Assembly: GCA_030267965.1 (NCBI GenBank)
Contig: BRYA01000646.1
Span: 1-64,000 of the forward strand
Length of the DNA stretch: 64,000 nt
Reading direction: 5' to 3'
Source of the DNA: Triparma columacea
Lineage: Eukaryota; Sar; Bolidophyceae; Parmales; Triparmaceae
A program made the translations under genes and the position numbers. The notes beneath the pieces are model-generated. The model had not been told where the DNA came from. It made no database searches and saw only the letters and a program-made list of their open reading frames with translations. Positions 55,648 to 64,000 of the stretch are shown piece after piece (within the stretch, counting starts at the first letter, position 1; each line of letters begins with the position of its first letter).

Positions 55648-56675
55648 TCATTTACCACCTCCGAACCATCCCTTGAATCCACTGTCCGCAGCAACCGCTG
55701 CAGCCTCAGCCTCTTCCTTGGCATCTTCTTTTCCCTTCAGCTTGGCTTTGAGTTCCTTGTTCTCGTTCATGTACCTCTGGAGCCTTTGCCTCAGTACTTC
55801 TATTGTGGCATCCTTTTGCGCCGCCCTAACCCTTAATTCTGCAATCTCCTCCACCTTCTCGTCGACAGCGCCGAAGGCGCTTGTGCAGTTCCAACCTTCA
55901 AACGCCACATTGATATTGGACATGATTGAAGATCTGTGAGGAGGGGAGGAGGGGGCGAAGAGAATTAGGAACCAGATGGATAAGCGAGGGGAAGGAGGGA
56001 GAGAGTTCTTAAATCGGGCACGAGCGAGCGAGCTGAAGGCACCCCGAAAACCTCACCTCCGTGCTCCTCCCACAGGAACCCCCGAAGTATAACCGGAAGC
56101 CGTGGAGCTCTTGCGTGAGAACCAGCTACTCCTCTTCGATCCGTTTCTTGCGAGCGGAGCCGACACGGAACGGGCGAGCCGGAAGCTCCTCTTACGCCCA
56201 TCCACACCCAGCGATCCGAGGATTTTCTCATTTTCGACGTCTAGCTCCTCCTCGCTTACGCCCAGCATGCGAAGCGCCTGAAAAGGTATCATTTGGGACG
56301 AAGCAGTTAGATAAAAGTGTGCGGGGGGGGATTTGACGAGAAACAAACACACGATTCTGAACTAACCTTCTCACGATTCAGCCTCGTGGCATCGTAGCCC
56401 ATCAATAACTCAGCCTTGGCGCTCGCTCCCTTCTCGGGCTCTGGAGGCATCAGCGAAAGGATTTGACCAGCAATCTGCAAATCGTCTTCTGTCACACCCA
56501 TCTGACGAAGGACCTTGGCCCTTGCAAGCTGGGTCTGCGATAAACCAAACTTCTTCATTACCACGTCATCCTGGGTCATCATTGTAGAGACATGGGGCGT
56601 GGCCATGTTATCTGAGGTCGGAGGGGGTGGCGGGGCGTCCGGACTCCCGGGAGAGGGCGGAAATCCTACTGGCAT
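55648..56675 (-). CDS. Small unrecognised protein with two MGV(T/S)E-type helical motifs
   Basis: Three exons read leftwards: 56367-56675, 56057-56277 and 55648-55933; phases agree and give 271 residues. The donor of the first intron is GTTAG, unlike most here. Two similar segments occur: AKVLRQMGVTEDDLQIAGQI and ALRMLGVSEEELDVENEKIL. Between and after them are basic Ser/Arg-rich stretches (KRSFRLARSVSAPLARNGSK) that look like phosphorylation or membrane-binding sites. The C-terminus is a coiled coil (VDEKVEEIAELRVRAAQKDA) ending GFKGWFGGGK. I do not know the family. The C-terminal exon alone, starting at its Met (55923), could also make a short protein. Confidence 0.65.
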
Positions 56676-56822
56676 CTGACTGAATCGGCTGGTGTTGGTT
56701 TGGTTTTTGGGGGGCTGGTTGGGTCAAGTGTAAGCGTGACGTAGGAGGATACAACTCTAGGGTGCGTCCGTACGAAATCCGATAAAAAATTCTCACCAAA
56801 AGGGCCACGGGGGGAGAATTGA

Positions 56823-58229
56823 ATGAATTTTTTTGGGTTCCTTGGTTCCTATCCCCAGCCTTTTCACTTCTTCATCCGTTTGTGTTGTATGGGCCCGGAT
56901 AGTACCGCGAAAGGACCAACGGCCGAGGACATTATGCTTGGGATCCGAAGTCCGCCCATGTCAGGCCGCGCTACCAAGCTCTCCTCCCGGCCAGCCAATG
57001 TCAATCCAATCGAAATTGAAACCCTCGGACTTGAGGACTCCAAAGTTCCTGCAGAAAACCAGGAGCTTCTGTCTGCGCGAGCTGTAAACCCCACCCGGAG
57101 ACCTAACACCGCGAGGCGGCGGAAAAAAGGCGGCCCGAGTGGAGAGGGAAGTAGCATTACCGACACCTTCTCGCAGGGTGGTGGGTTGCACAACTTGCTG
57201 AGCCTTTCGGGAGACGTCTCCATTGCGGGGGAAATATTGCAGCACGCCGCGTCGTCTGATCCTCTCCTCGCCATTTTGACTAAGAAGACGTTCTCTCTCA
57301 ACGATGAGCTCATGTTGGCAGCAGAGTCTGGGGACATGTCCAAGCTCTCCAACCTCTTGTCGAGTAATAAACCGTCCAGCAACACCATCCTGCTGAATCC
57401 CAGCTCAACGATTCTAGCCTCTTCTTCCGACTCGTCGACCCCATTGCACCAGGCAGCCTCCAGAAATAGGTTCCAGGCAGCCGCCGCTCTCCTTCTGGCA
57501 GGGGCCCCAGTGGACGCTCGAAATAAGTCGGGGGAGACTCCGCTCCACCTCGCTTGCTACGGCGGACACATGACTCTCGCCGAGCTGCTCATAGACCACT
57601 GCGCTTCTATAGACGCCCTAAACGAGTACGGGGAGACGCCCCTCCACTACGCATCAAGGAAGGGTAATGCCGGGAGTGTGAGGATGCTTTTGCAGAGGGG
57701 GGCGGACGCGTCCATCGAGAGCAGCCTTGGGGACAAGGCGGAGGAGGAGGCTGAGGGGAAGAGAGTGTTGGAGGCCTTTGAGAGCTACAAGAACGACAGA
57801 AGGGGGGGGGGGGAAGGGGGAAACGGCCAGGGGCTCAAGGGGATCAAGAGGCTGACGAACAAGACCTTACTCAACATGCTGAGCTTCCTAAACGCAAAGG
57901 AGTTGTGCAGGGCTGCATCGGTGTGCGGGAGATGGCACAGAATGTGCGAGGACCCAGGCCTCTGGAAGAATCTGGGGGTTCGGAGGTGGGAGCTCGCCCT
58001 CGCAGGCAGCATGGGGGGGCTCGTTGGGGGATTGGGGGGAATAGGAGGCAGCAGCAAGCCCAGCAGCAAGTCGAACTCGAGGTCGAGCAGCAGGGCAAAT
58101 AGCAGGCCGAACAGCAGGCCAACCAGCAGCGACGGGGGGGGGATGGATGGAGCCCTGGACGCCTTCCAGGCACCGCCCATGTCAATGTTCAGACCCGCCT
58201 TGGGCGGCGGCGGGAGGAAGAAGCGGTAG
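56823..58229 (+). CDS. Ankyrin-repeat F-box protein
   Basis: A single open frame of 468 residues. The first ATG (56823) adds a hydrophobic stretch; the ATG at 56889 (MGPDSTAKGPTAEDI) may be the true start because it begins with the PTAEDI motif shared with the next gene. Three to four ankyrin repeats are evident: DELMLAAESGDMSKLSNLL, STPLHQAASRNRFQAAAALL, GETPLHLACYGGHMTLAELL and GETPLHYASRKGNAGSVRML. An F-box follows: LLNMLSFLNAKELCRAASVC then WHRMCEDPGLWKNL. The protein is then a likely SCF ubiquitin-ligase adaptor that selects substrates through its ankyrin repeats. The tail is Gly then Ser/Arg/Asn repeats (NSRSSSRANSRPNSRP). Confidence 0.85.
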   Translation: MNFFGFLGSYPQPFHFFIRLCCMGPDSTAKGPTAEDIMLGIRSPPMSGRATKLSSRPANVNPIEIETLGLEDSKVPAENQELLSARAVNPTRRPNTARRRKKGGPSGEGSSITDTFSQGGGLHNLLSLSGDVSIAGEILQHAASSDPLLAILTKKTFSLNDELMLAAESGDMSKLSNLLSSNKPSSNTILLNPSSTILASSSDSSTPLHQAASRNRFQAAAALLLAGAPVDARNKSGETPLHLACYGGHMTLAELLIDHCASIDALNEYGETPLHYASRKGNAGSVRMLLQRGADASIESSLGDKAEEEAEGKRVLEAFESYKNDRRGGGEGGNGQGLKGIKRLTNKTLLNMLSFLNAKELCRAASVCGRWHRMCEDPGLWKNLGVRRWELALAGSMGGLVGGLGGIGGSSKPSSKSNSRSSSRANSRPNSRPTSSDGGGMDGALDAFQAPPMSMFRPALGGGGRKKR

Positions 58230-58386
58230 GAAGTGGTGGCGATCATGTTGTTTTTTAATAATGTACCGATATTGAATGCACGCCTCAATTTTATTGTTTC
58301 CAAATTTGAGACACCTGCAGGTTGAGAAGACGTTTTCCTGAAAGACTGAAGGAATTTGAATTGGGTTGAATAAAAGTTTGAACCCG

Positions 58387-61300
58387 ATGGATTCGAAGCA
58401 CGAAACTGCGTTCCTGACCTCCCCCTCCGTGTCGAATCCGGAAAAGAGGTTCATTGACGGAGATAACATCCCTATCCTTGAGACATACCATGTAGTGAGT
58501 CCCGACCAGGCTGTCCCTGAGCCAAGTCTACTCCAGAGTCGGACTCCAAATCCAAACCGCCGCCATGTTGATCGACAAGACGCCTTCCAATTGATCCTTT
58601 CCACCCCAAAAGGCATAGGTGGGAACTGCTCAGCTGAGCAGAGCGGCCCTCTTACAGACCCAGGGAAGCGAAGGTCCAAAAGTGGCAGACTGCTGCTGGG
58701 GGAGATTACTTCGCCACCTAAAAACAACGGGAGGGGGACAAGAAGGAGGTCAAGTGAGGGGAGAAAGCCCCGAAATATCCGAGGGAGCGCGAGGAAGCAA
58801 CAGGCTCTCGGGCAAGGGATGGGGGGGGGTTTCGCCACCAAACTAATGGCACTCAAGCCCCCGAGAGGTGGGAGTGGGAAGAAGAGAACGAGTGGTACGG
58901 GGTTAACAAACAAATTGAGCTTCGCGTCAGCCGCCGCCCCCCTGAATAGGCATAACAGCTCTCCCCTGATTGTCCCTGATGGCAGCCAGGCCACCTCCTC
59001 CGGGAGTGAGAACGTCAACCCGAACAACCCCTCAAACCCCCGGGTTGCGACGTCGGTCCTTGGGTTTGGGAAGCCCCTTCCCCCCGCTTCCTCCTGCCTG
59101 CCTTATCACGCGGATCAACCCGCGGGGCATGGGCTGAAGTTGGGATCGGCTGCGGCCCCGGCACACGGTAAAGTGGCGGCACGAAGACCAAACCCTAACG
59201 CGAGGCTACCGTCGACGGGGGGAGGGGGGAAGACGGGGGGGAGGAAGTCAATGATGGGAAGTAGGAGCGTCGGTAACAAGAACTGCGTCGGCGGGAGTCG
59301 AGGGAGAGAGGTTGTCGGGGGGAGGAAGAAGGAGGGGATCGAGAAGGAGATGAAGAGCAGCGCTAGAAACTTGTTCAAGGAGGTGGGGGAGGTGGAAGAG
59401 GGAGTGGGAGGGGGAGTGGTGGGGAGCCTGGAGAAGGCCGAGAAGACGCCGGTGAGGGAAGGGTTCGTTAGCCCGCTTTTCAAGCAAGTTGACAGCGACG
59501 AGAGGATTAGGAGGAGGGGGGTGGAGAAGGGGGAGGGAGAGCTTCCTTTCGGGAGCTGCACTCCTGACAAGAAGAGCGGCGGCGGGGGGAGGAGGGGAAG
59601 CGGGAGCAGGGGGAGCGGGGGGGGGAAAGGGAAGTTAATGATGAGCAGGCAGATTACGAGGGAGGAGCTGCTTCAGTTCCTAGAGGAGGAGAGCGAGGGG
59701 GGGAGGAGGGTGGGGACCCCTGAGGGGGCCGGGGGCGAGGAAATCAACGAAGTTCTGAGCGAGATGGACCTCGACGAGACCGTTGCGGTGCTCCTGAGCC
59801 CGACAAAGAAAAGGAGGACCAGCCCACGGAGGGTGGGAGGGAGGAAGGGGACGGGGGAGATAGGGTTCGCAGGAGGGGGGACGACCACCCCAGTCGCAGC
59901 CCTAATGACCAAGAAAATTACCCCAGATGTGCTTGAGGTCCTGCTCAAGGAGGGGGGGGGGGGGGGGGTTAGGGGAGGAAGGGAGCTTGACATGGACGAC
60001 GGAGTAGAAGACGACGGAGTAGAAGACGACGGAGTAGAAGACGACGACCACGACGACATAGACGTGGACAGCGGGGACGACGGTGAGGTCAGCTCAGAGT
60101 CGGACGAGCTGGAGGATAGTAGCTTGATCGATAACTCGTACGAAGCTGGCAATGTGGGGGGGAAAGGAGGAGGGGACAACATGAGGATGAAGATGAAAAT
60201 GACACCAGAGCAGTTCATGGAGATCAACAAGGAAATCGACAATGAAGCTGTATACGAAAATGGGGAGGAAGAGGATGACGAGCAGGGCGATGAGCAGGAC
60301 GACGGACAGGGGCCGAGATCACCGGTTGAAAGATCACCAATGAAAGTTAGCTTGACTTTTAGCGACGCTCCCGAAGTTGAGGACGAGAACTTTGAGGACG
60401 AGAGCTTAGTAGAGGAATGCATCGAAGGGTTCAAAATCAGTGGCTGCATCAGTCCTACTCAGGAGGATTATATTCAGGAGGATTGCATAGGAGAGGTTAT
60501 GGAGGGGGACGAAGATGAGGACGACGATTACACGGGAATGAACATGGGAATGAAGACGGAGATGGACAAGAGAATAAGTAGTGGAGAAATTAGAAAACTC
60601 ATGGAGGACTTTGGTGACGTTGCCAAGGACGATAAAAATGAGGAAGGGAAGGATTACGACGATGAGGAAGAGGAGGAGGAGGAGGAGGAGGAGGAGGAGG
60701 AGGAGGAGGAGGAGGAGGAGGAGACTAGGCTTGGAGCGGTCATGGCTGGTAATGTGAGAATGCTTGGCCCGTGGGTTGACATGGATGAGGTAGACGTCAT
60801 GTACAAGGTACCGGTTGACAAGGACGGCAAGGTCAAGAGGAGGAGGAAGAGGAACAGGCACAGGTGAGGGCGGGATTGGAGAGAGAGAGAAGGAAGGAGA
60901 AGGCTCGCACGGCGAAAACGCGGCGAAAGCACACGGATTTCCTCCCCCAAAAAACTCCCCAAACTAACCCAAATAATCCCAGGTTCGTCGCGTTTAGGGT
61001 GAACCTCCCTGTGATCCCCGAGTCCTGCGGTGGCGTCGACATGAAGCTCCGCGTCGGCAGGAAGAAGGCCTCCTCTTCCCTCCTCGGCTCCCCTTCCAGG
61101 GCTGGACCCCCTACCGCGGAGGACATACTTTACGGCTTCGGGAATACGGGGAGTACGGAGAAGGAGAACGAGGGGACGAAGGGAAACGAGAGGAAGAAGG
61201 AGAAGGGGGGGAAGAGGGGGGGACTTACGAAGGACCTTAAAAATAGTAAACCTAAAACACCAACCAAACCCAGGCACGGGGGTAGGGGCTTCAGGGGAAG

Positions 61301-61907
61301 GGGGAAGAAGGTCGTCAAGCGGGACGGGTCCTCGGTCGCTAGCGGCTTGGCGGGGGGGGATTTCGACCTCGAGGGCACGTTTGACTTCGGTACCTCCGAG
61401 CTCCCTGGTAAAGGTCCCAGCCCCGGTAAGGTTGAGATCAAGGACGACACGTACGGAGCGTGGTTCGCGGAACAGATAGGGTGGCAAGGGGCGGAGGGGG
61501 AGGAGGAGATTGGGGAGGGGAGCGTCGAGGACGGGGGGGAGGTAACGAACAGGCTGGCGTTCCGGGCGGTCGTGGACAAGGACTTTGAGGGGCTGCTAGG
61601 ACTCACGGGCTCCACAGTGAACGAACCGGGGGACGCGGTTAGGGGGGTTGAAGACATGTACGGCAACAACCTCCTCCACGTGTGCTGCCAATTCGGGTTC
61701 AAGAGGGGGGTTAAACTCTGCGTCAGGGCGGGGATGGACGTGGACGCTCGGAACAAGTACGGCAACACTGCCATGCACTTTGCGGTGGAGGGGGGGAGGA
61801 ACAAAATCGCAGAGTACCTGAAGAAAAAGGGGGCGGACACCGAAGTCAGGAACGAACTTGGACTCACGTGCTACGAGAGGGTGGGGGTGGAAGAGGAGAT
61901 TGTTTAA
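58387..61907 (+). CDS. Large acidic disordered protein with C-terminal ankyrin repeats
   Basis: Two exons: 58387-60863 and 60983-61907, with consistent phase, giving 1133 residues. The first in-frame ATG is used. The first ~600 residues are Gly/Ser/Arg/Lys-rich and disordered, with short helical motifs ITREELLQFLEEE and ITPDVLEVLLKE. An acidic region follows, with a DDGVE tandem repeat, several ED-rich segments and a run of ~20 glutamates. After the intron come FRVNLPVIPESC, GPPTAEDILYGFGN, DTYGAWFAEQIGW and two to three ankyrin repeats (YGNNLLHVCCQFGFKRGVKL, YGNTAMHFAVEGGRNKIAEY). The PTAEDI motif also occurs at the N-terminus of the upstream ankyrin/F-box protein. Function unknown; nuclear charged-scaffold behaviour is only a guess. 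Confidence 0.78.
59995..60045. repeat. 15-bp in-frame tandem repeat (DDGVE x3)
   Basis: Three exact copies of gacgacggagtagaa followed by a partial copy, inside the acidic region of the ankyrin protein. The unit is a multiple of three, so length changes keep the frame. Confidence 0.95.
60664..60723. repeat. (GAG)n trinucleotide repeat encoding poly-Glu
   Basis: About 20 near-perfect GAG codons in a row, giving a polyglutamate run. The opposite strand shows long open frames only because of this repeat. Confidence 0.95.
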
Positions 61908-62018
61908 GGGTAAGGGGAGGGAAATTATTGTTTTGCAAAGGGATCTGGCTTTCACATTTATAATACTCTCCCCCCCTCCACCCCCTTCACTTCTTCCCAC
62001 TCTCCATCTTGCACACGT

Positions 62019-63029
62019 TTACTTCGTCTGGTTCTTGACCCCCTCAATCCTCTCCCTGATAGCGTCCTGATCCCCCAAGTACCTCCCCTTAAGCGGTGTG
62101 ATAGCCCCCTCCTGCACGATGGGTTTAAGGTCCTCGTCCAGCTCGTACACCAGCGGCGTTCCCGTCGGGATGTTGAGCTCGGCTATGGAGTCCTCGGATA
62201 TTCCGTCGAGGTGCTTCACGAGGGCCCTGAGGGAGTTTCCGTGGGCGGCGACTAGGACGGTCTTCCCGGACTTCAACTGGGGGACTATGGAGGACTCGTA
62301 GAAGGGGAGGACGCGGTCGAGGGTCGTCGAAAGAGACTCGGTGAAATCGTCCGCGACCGTGATGTCGTCGTACTTGGACTCGTTGCTCGGGTGGTGCTCC
62401 GACCCCCTGTCAACCGTGGGGGGGGGAACGTCGTAGGACCTCCGCCAGACCAGGACCTGGTCCTTCCCGTACTTGTCCACAGTCTCCTGCTTGTCCAGGC
62501 CCTGCAGGCCGCCGTAGTGACGCTCGTTGAGCTCCCAGGCCTGGGTCTGGGGGATCCACATGAGGTCGGTCTGCTCTAGGACATGCCAGAGGGTGCGGAT
62601 GGCGCGCTTGAGCTTGGAGGTGAAGGCAATGTTCGGGACAATGCCCTCAGCCTTGATGAGCTGACCGGCCTGGATGACCTCCTCGTGACCCTTGGGGGAG
62701 AGGGGGACATCAACCCAACCGGTGAACTTGTTCTCAAGGTTCCAGGTAGACTCCCCATGACGAACGAGGACGAGGGTGTGCTTGTTGCGGTAGAGGTTGG
62801 TAGATAGGAGACGATTGAAGGGCGTGAGGGATCTAATGAGAGGTTGAGGAGGGTGGGGGGGGGGGTGGGGGGTTAGGTTGGGGTTTTGGGTGTGAGGTGA
62901 AGTTGGCCGAAGCCGGCAATGCAAAAGGAAAAAAAAGGGAAGTGATGGGTATTTTGGGGGTGTTTTACGCCTACAGATAGCTATGTATACGTAAACAATG
63001 AATACTACCTACCTACGTGCCGCAAACAT
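62019..63029 (-). CDS. Cofactor-dependent phosphoglycerate mutase, probably mitochondrial
   Basis: The main exon 62019-62832 holds a complete dPGM: LVLVRHGESTWN with the phospho-accepting His, NKFTGWVDVPLSPKG, ELNERHYGGLQGLDK and VLVAAHGNSLRALVKHLDG. It interconverts 3- and 2-phosphoglycerate. No ATG precedes this in the same open stretch, so I infer a first exon at 63013-63029 (ATGTTTGCGGCACGTAG, donor GTAGGT) spliced to TTAG|A at 62832, phase 2. The joined start MFAARRSLTPFNRLLSTNLY is Arg/Ser-rich without acids, a textbook mitochondrial presequence, and total length is 276. Mitochondrial lower glycolysis is known in stramenopiles. The enzyme call is firm; the 17-bp exon is tentative. Confidence 0.88.
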
Positions 63030-63263
63030 CTTAAATTAGGACAATTAAAGGATTGAGAAGATTGTGGGCAACTTTCTCCTTTCAGCTTTCTTGATGTTGG
63101 AACAGCAGCTCCTCCTGGTACCCAACCTAAATAATATTTAATAGTCCGTGAAGGGGATGAATTTACTTCTCGACTTTTATTTATGCAACAACAAACCTTT
63201 AGACGGACTTTAGACAAACTTTAGTTCGGACAGCCTTAAATCCAACTAATCAAGCACACAGAG

Positions 63264-64000
63264 TTAGAGAAACTCCAGAATTACTCTCCACAAAACTTTT
63301 GGTATCTTCTCACGTGCCTCACTTTCCCTTAGCGGTGAGGCTTCAACTCCGTCATTTCGCTTTCGCTTCCTAGCCGATCTCCTGGGTGGATCCTCCACGT
63401 GATCCCAGGTTCCCTTGAGGCACAGCAGAGCGTTGACGCGTTCGATCACAGCGACATTGCGGTGCCACCTGTAATGGAGAAGGTCTAAGACGGTGGACAT
63501 ATTTTGATCTGCAGCAGCAGCGATCAAGGCGGTGCAATCCATGAAAGCATCCAATTCGACGGAGATGGCAGGGGATAAACTGAGCTTCATCAGGGCGGCG
63601 CAATCTCTGAAGGCGTCTTCGCCAATCTTTGTCACTCCGTCTGGAATTGTGATGGCCGTGAGGGAGGAGCAGTCTTCGAAGGCGTGTTCACCAATTGTCG
63701 TCACTCCGTCGGGGATTGTGATGGCAGTGAGGGAGGAGCATTCATTAAAGGCGCATTCGTCAATCATCGTCACTCCGTCTGGGATTGTAATGGCAGTGAG
63801 GGAGGAGCATCCGTCGAAGGCACCATTGCTAATCGTCGTCACTCCGTCTGGGATTGTGATGGCGGTGAGGGAGGAGCATCCCGCAAAGGCTTGATAGCCA
63901 ATCGAGGTCACTGAGTCCGGGATTGTGATGGCCGTGAGGGAGGAGCATTCGTAAAAGGCGCCAACGCCAATCTTTGTCACTCCGTCTGGGATTGTGATGG
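63264..64000 (-). CDS. BspA-like (LRR_5) leucine-rich repeat protein, N-terminus beyond window
   Basis: The frame is open from the right edge to a stop at 63264, so the 5' end is missing. At least six repeats of 23 residues have the form LTAITIPDGVTxIGxxAFxxCSS, typical of LRR_5/BspA-type proteins, which are expanded in many protists. The last repeats decay (KLSLSPAISVELDAFMDC), followed by a non-repeat C-terminus with WHRNVAVIERVNALLCL and a basic patch RRSARKRKRN that may be a nuclear-localisation signal, ending WRVILEFL. LRR_5 domains bind proteins; the role here is unknown. The repeats are also highly similar at DNA level (69-bp period). Confidence 0.85.
   Translation of the reverse strand, partial: ITIPDGVTKIGVGAFYECSSLTAITIPDSVTSIGYQAFAGCSSLTAITIPDGVTTISNGAFDGCSSLTAITIPDGVTMIDECAFNECSSLTAITIPDGVTTIGEHAFEDCSSLTAITIPDGVTKIGEDAFRDCAALMKLSLSPAISVELDAFMDCTALIAAAADQNMSTVLDLLHYRWHRNVAVIERVNALLCLKGTWDHVEDPPRRSARKRKRNDGVEASPLRESEAREKIPKVLWRVILEFL
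63612..64000. repeat. 69-bp tandem repeats encoding LRR_5 units
   Basis: The words gtcactccgtctgggattgt and gtgagggaggagca return about every 69 bp from here to the right edge, each coding one 23-residue repeat. Near-identity at silent sites suggests recent expansion or conversion. Confidence 0.92.

Noticed and set aside
59673..60861. Long minus-strand frames (Ser- and Leu-rich) opposite the acidic ankyrin protein
   Set aside because: They are complementary readings of GAG and GGG-rich repeats, with no domain features.

Overview
The window is nuclear DNA from a photosynthetic stramenopile (ochrophyte). I infer a small flagellate or flagellate-descended alga such as a bolidophyte/parmalean, but the species is not proven. 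Four observations support this. (1) Genes have spliceosomal introns with almost uniform GTGAG/GTAAG donors. (2) Two proteins (plastid-type uS15, GGPP synthase) begin with a signal peptide followed by a NAF motif, the secondary-plastid entry signal. (3) The lower-glycolysis enzyme phosphoglycerate mutase appears to carry a mitochondrial presequence. (4) Axonemal genes (RIB43A, DNAI7/CASC1, enkurin, vasohibin) are present. I saw no rRNA, tRNA, CRISPR array or intact transposon. All splice models are by eye; in each I checked that intron phase and family homology agree across the junctions.

Layout. 1-3 kb: a START-like repeat protein running off the left edge. 3.7-4.7 kb: a FAM173-type methyltransferase. 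4.7-9.8 kb: an FAD amine oxidase fused to a cyclopropane-fatty-acid synthase, divergent from a DUF1365 gene. This is a eukaryotic version of a bacterial lipid-modification gene set. 9.8-10.5 kb: an AT-rich island. 10.5-12.7 kb: FAD aromatic hydroxylase-like. 12.9-14.1 kb: exosome RRP4. 14.7-15.6 kb: plastid uS15. 16.3-18.0 kb: PKA catalytic subunit. 18.3-20.3 kb: unrecognised helical protein. 20.4-21.7 kb: membrane-anchored WW/EF-hand protein. 21.8-22.9 kb: METTL21-like methyltransferase. 22.9-24.7 kb: SMU1 splicing factor. 25.1-28.3 kb: WD40/coiled-coil protein. 28.9-30.6 kb: atypical E2F with two DNA-binding domains.

30.8-39.5 kb is rich in ciliary genes: RIB43A, vasohibin (tubulin detyrosination), DNAI7/CASC1, a FAM47-like protein and enkurin. 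40.4-41.8 kb: R2R3-type MYB. 42.0-45.0 kb: WW/coiled-coil/C2 protein. 45.2-46.4 kb: plastid GGPP synthase. 46.5-49.8 kb: N-motor kinesin. 49.9-55.5 kb: clathrin heavy chain. 55.6-56.7 kb: small unknown protein. 56.8-61.9 kb: two neighbouring ankyrin proteins (one with an F-box) sharing a PTAEDI motif. 62.0-63.0 kb: phosphoglycerate mutase. 63.3 kb to the right edge: BspA-like leucine-rich repeats.

The genome is compact. Divergent pairs are often separated by only about 70-200 bp between start codons (8457-8529, 21717-21794, 32165-32367, 45044-45205, 49777-49883), and convergent genes by about 40-250 bp. Many open frames opposite the real genes, especially opposite clathrin, are codon-bias shadows. 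The most interesting items are the fused amine oxidase/CFA synthase with its divergent DUF1365 partner, the ciliary neighbourhood with a vasohibin, the START repeats homogenised at DNA level, and a recurring 3' intron end that might mark related introns.
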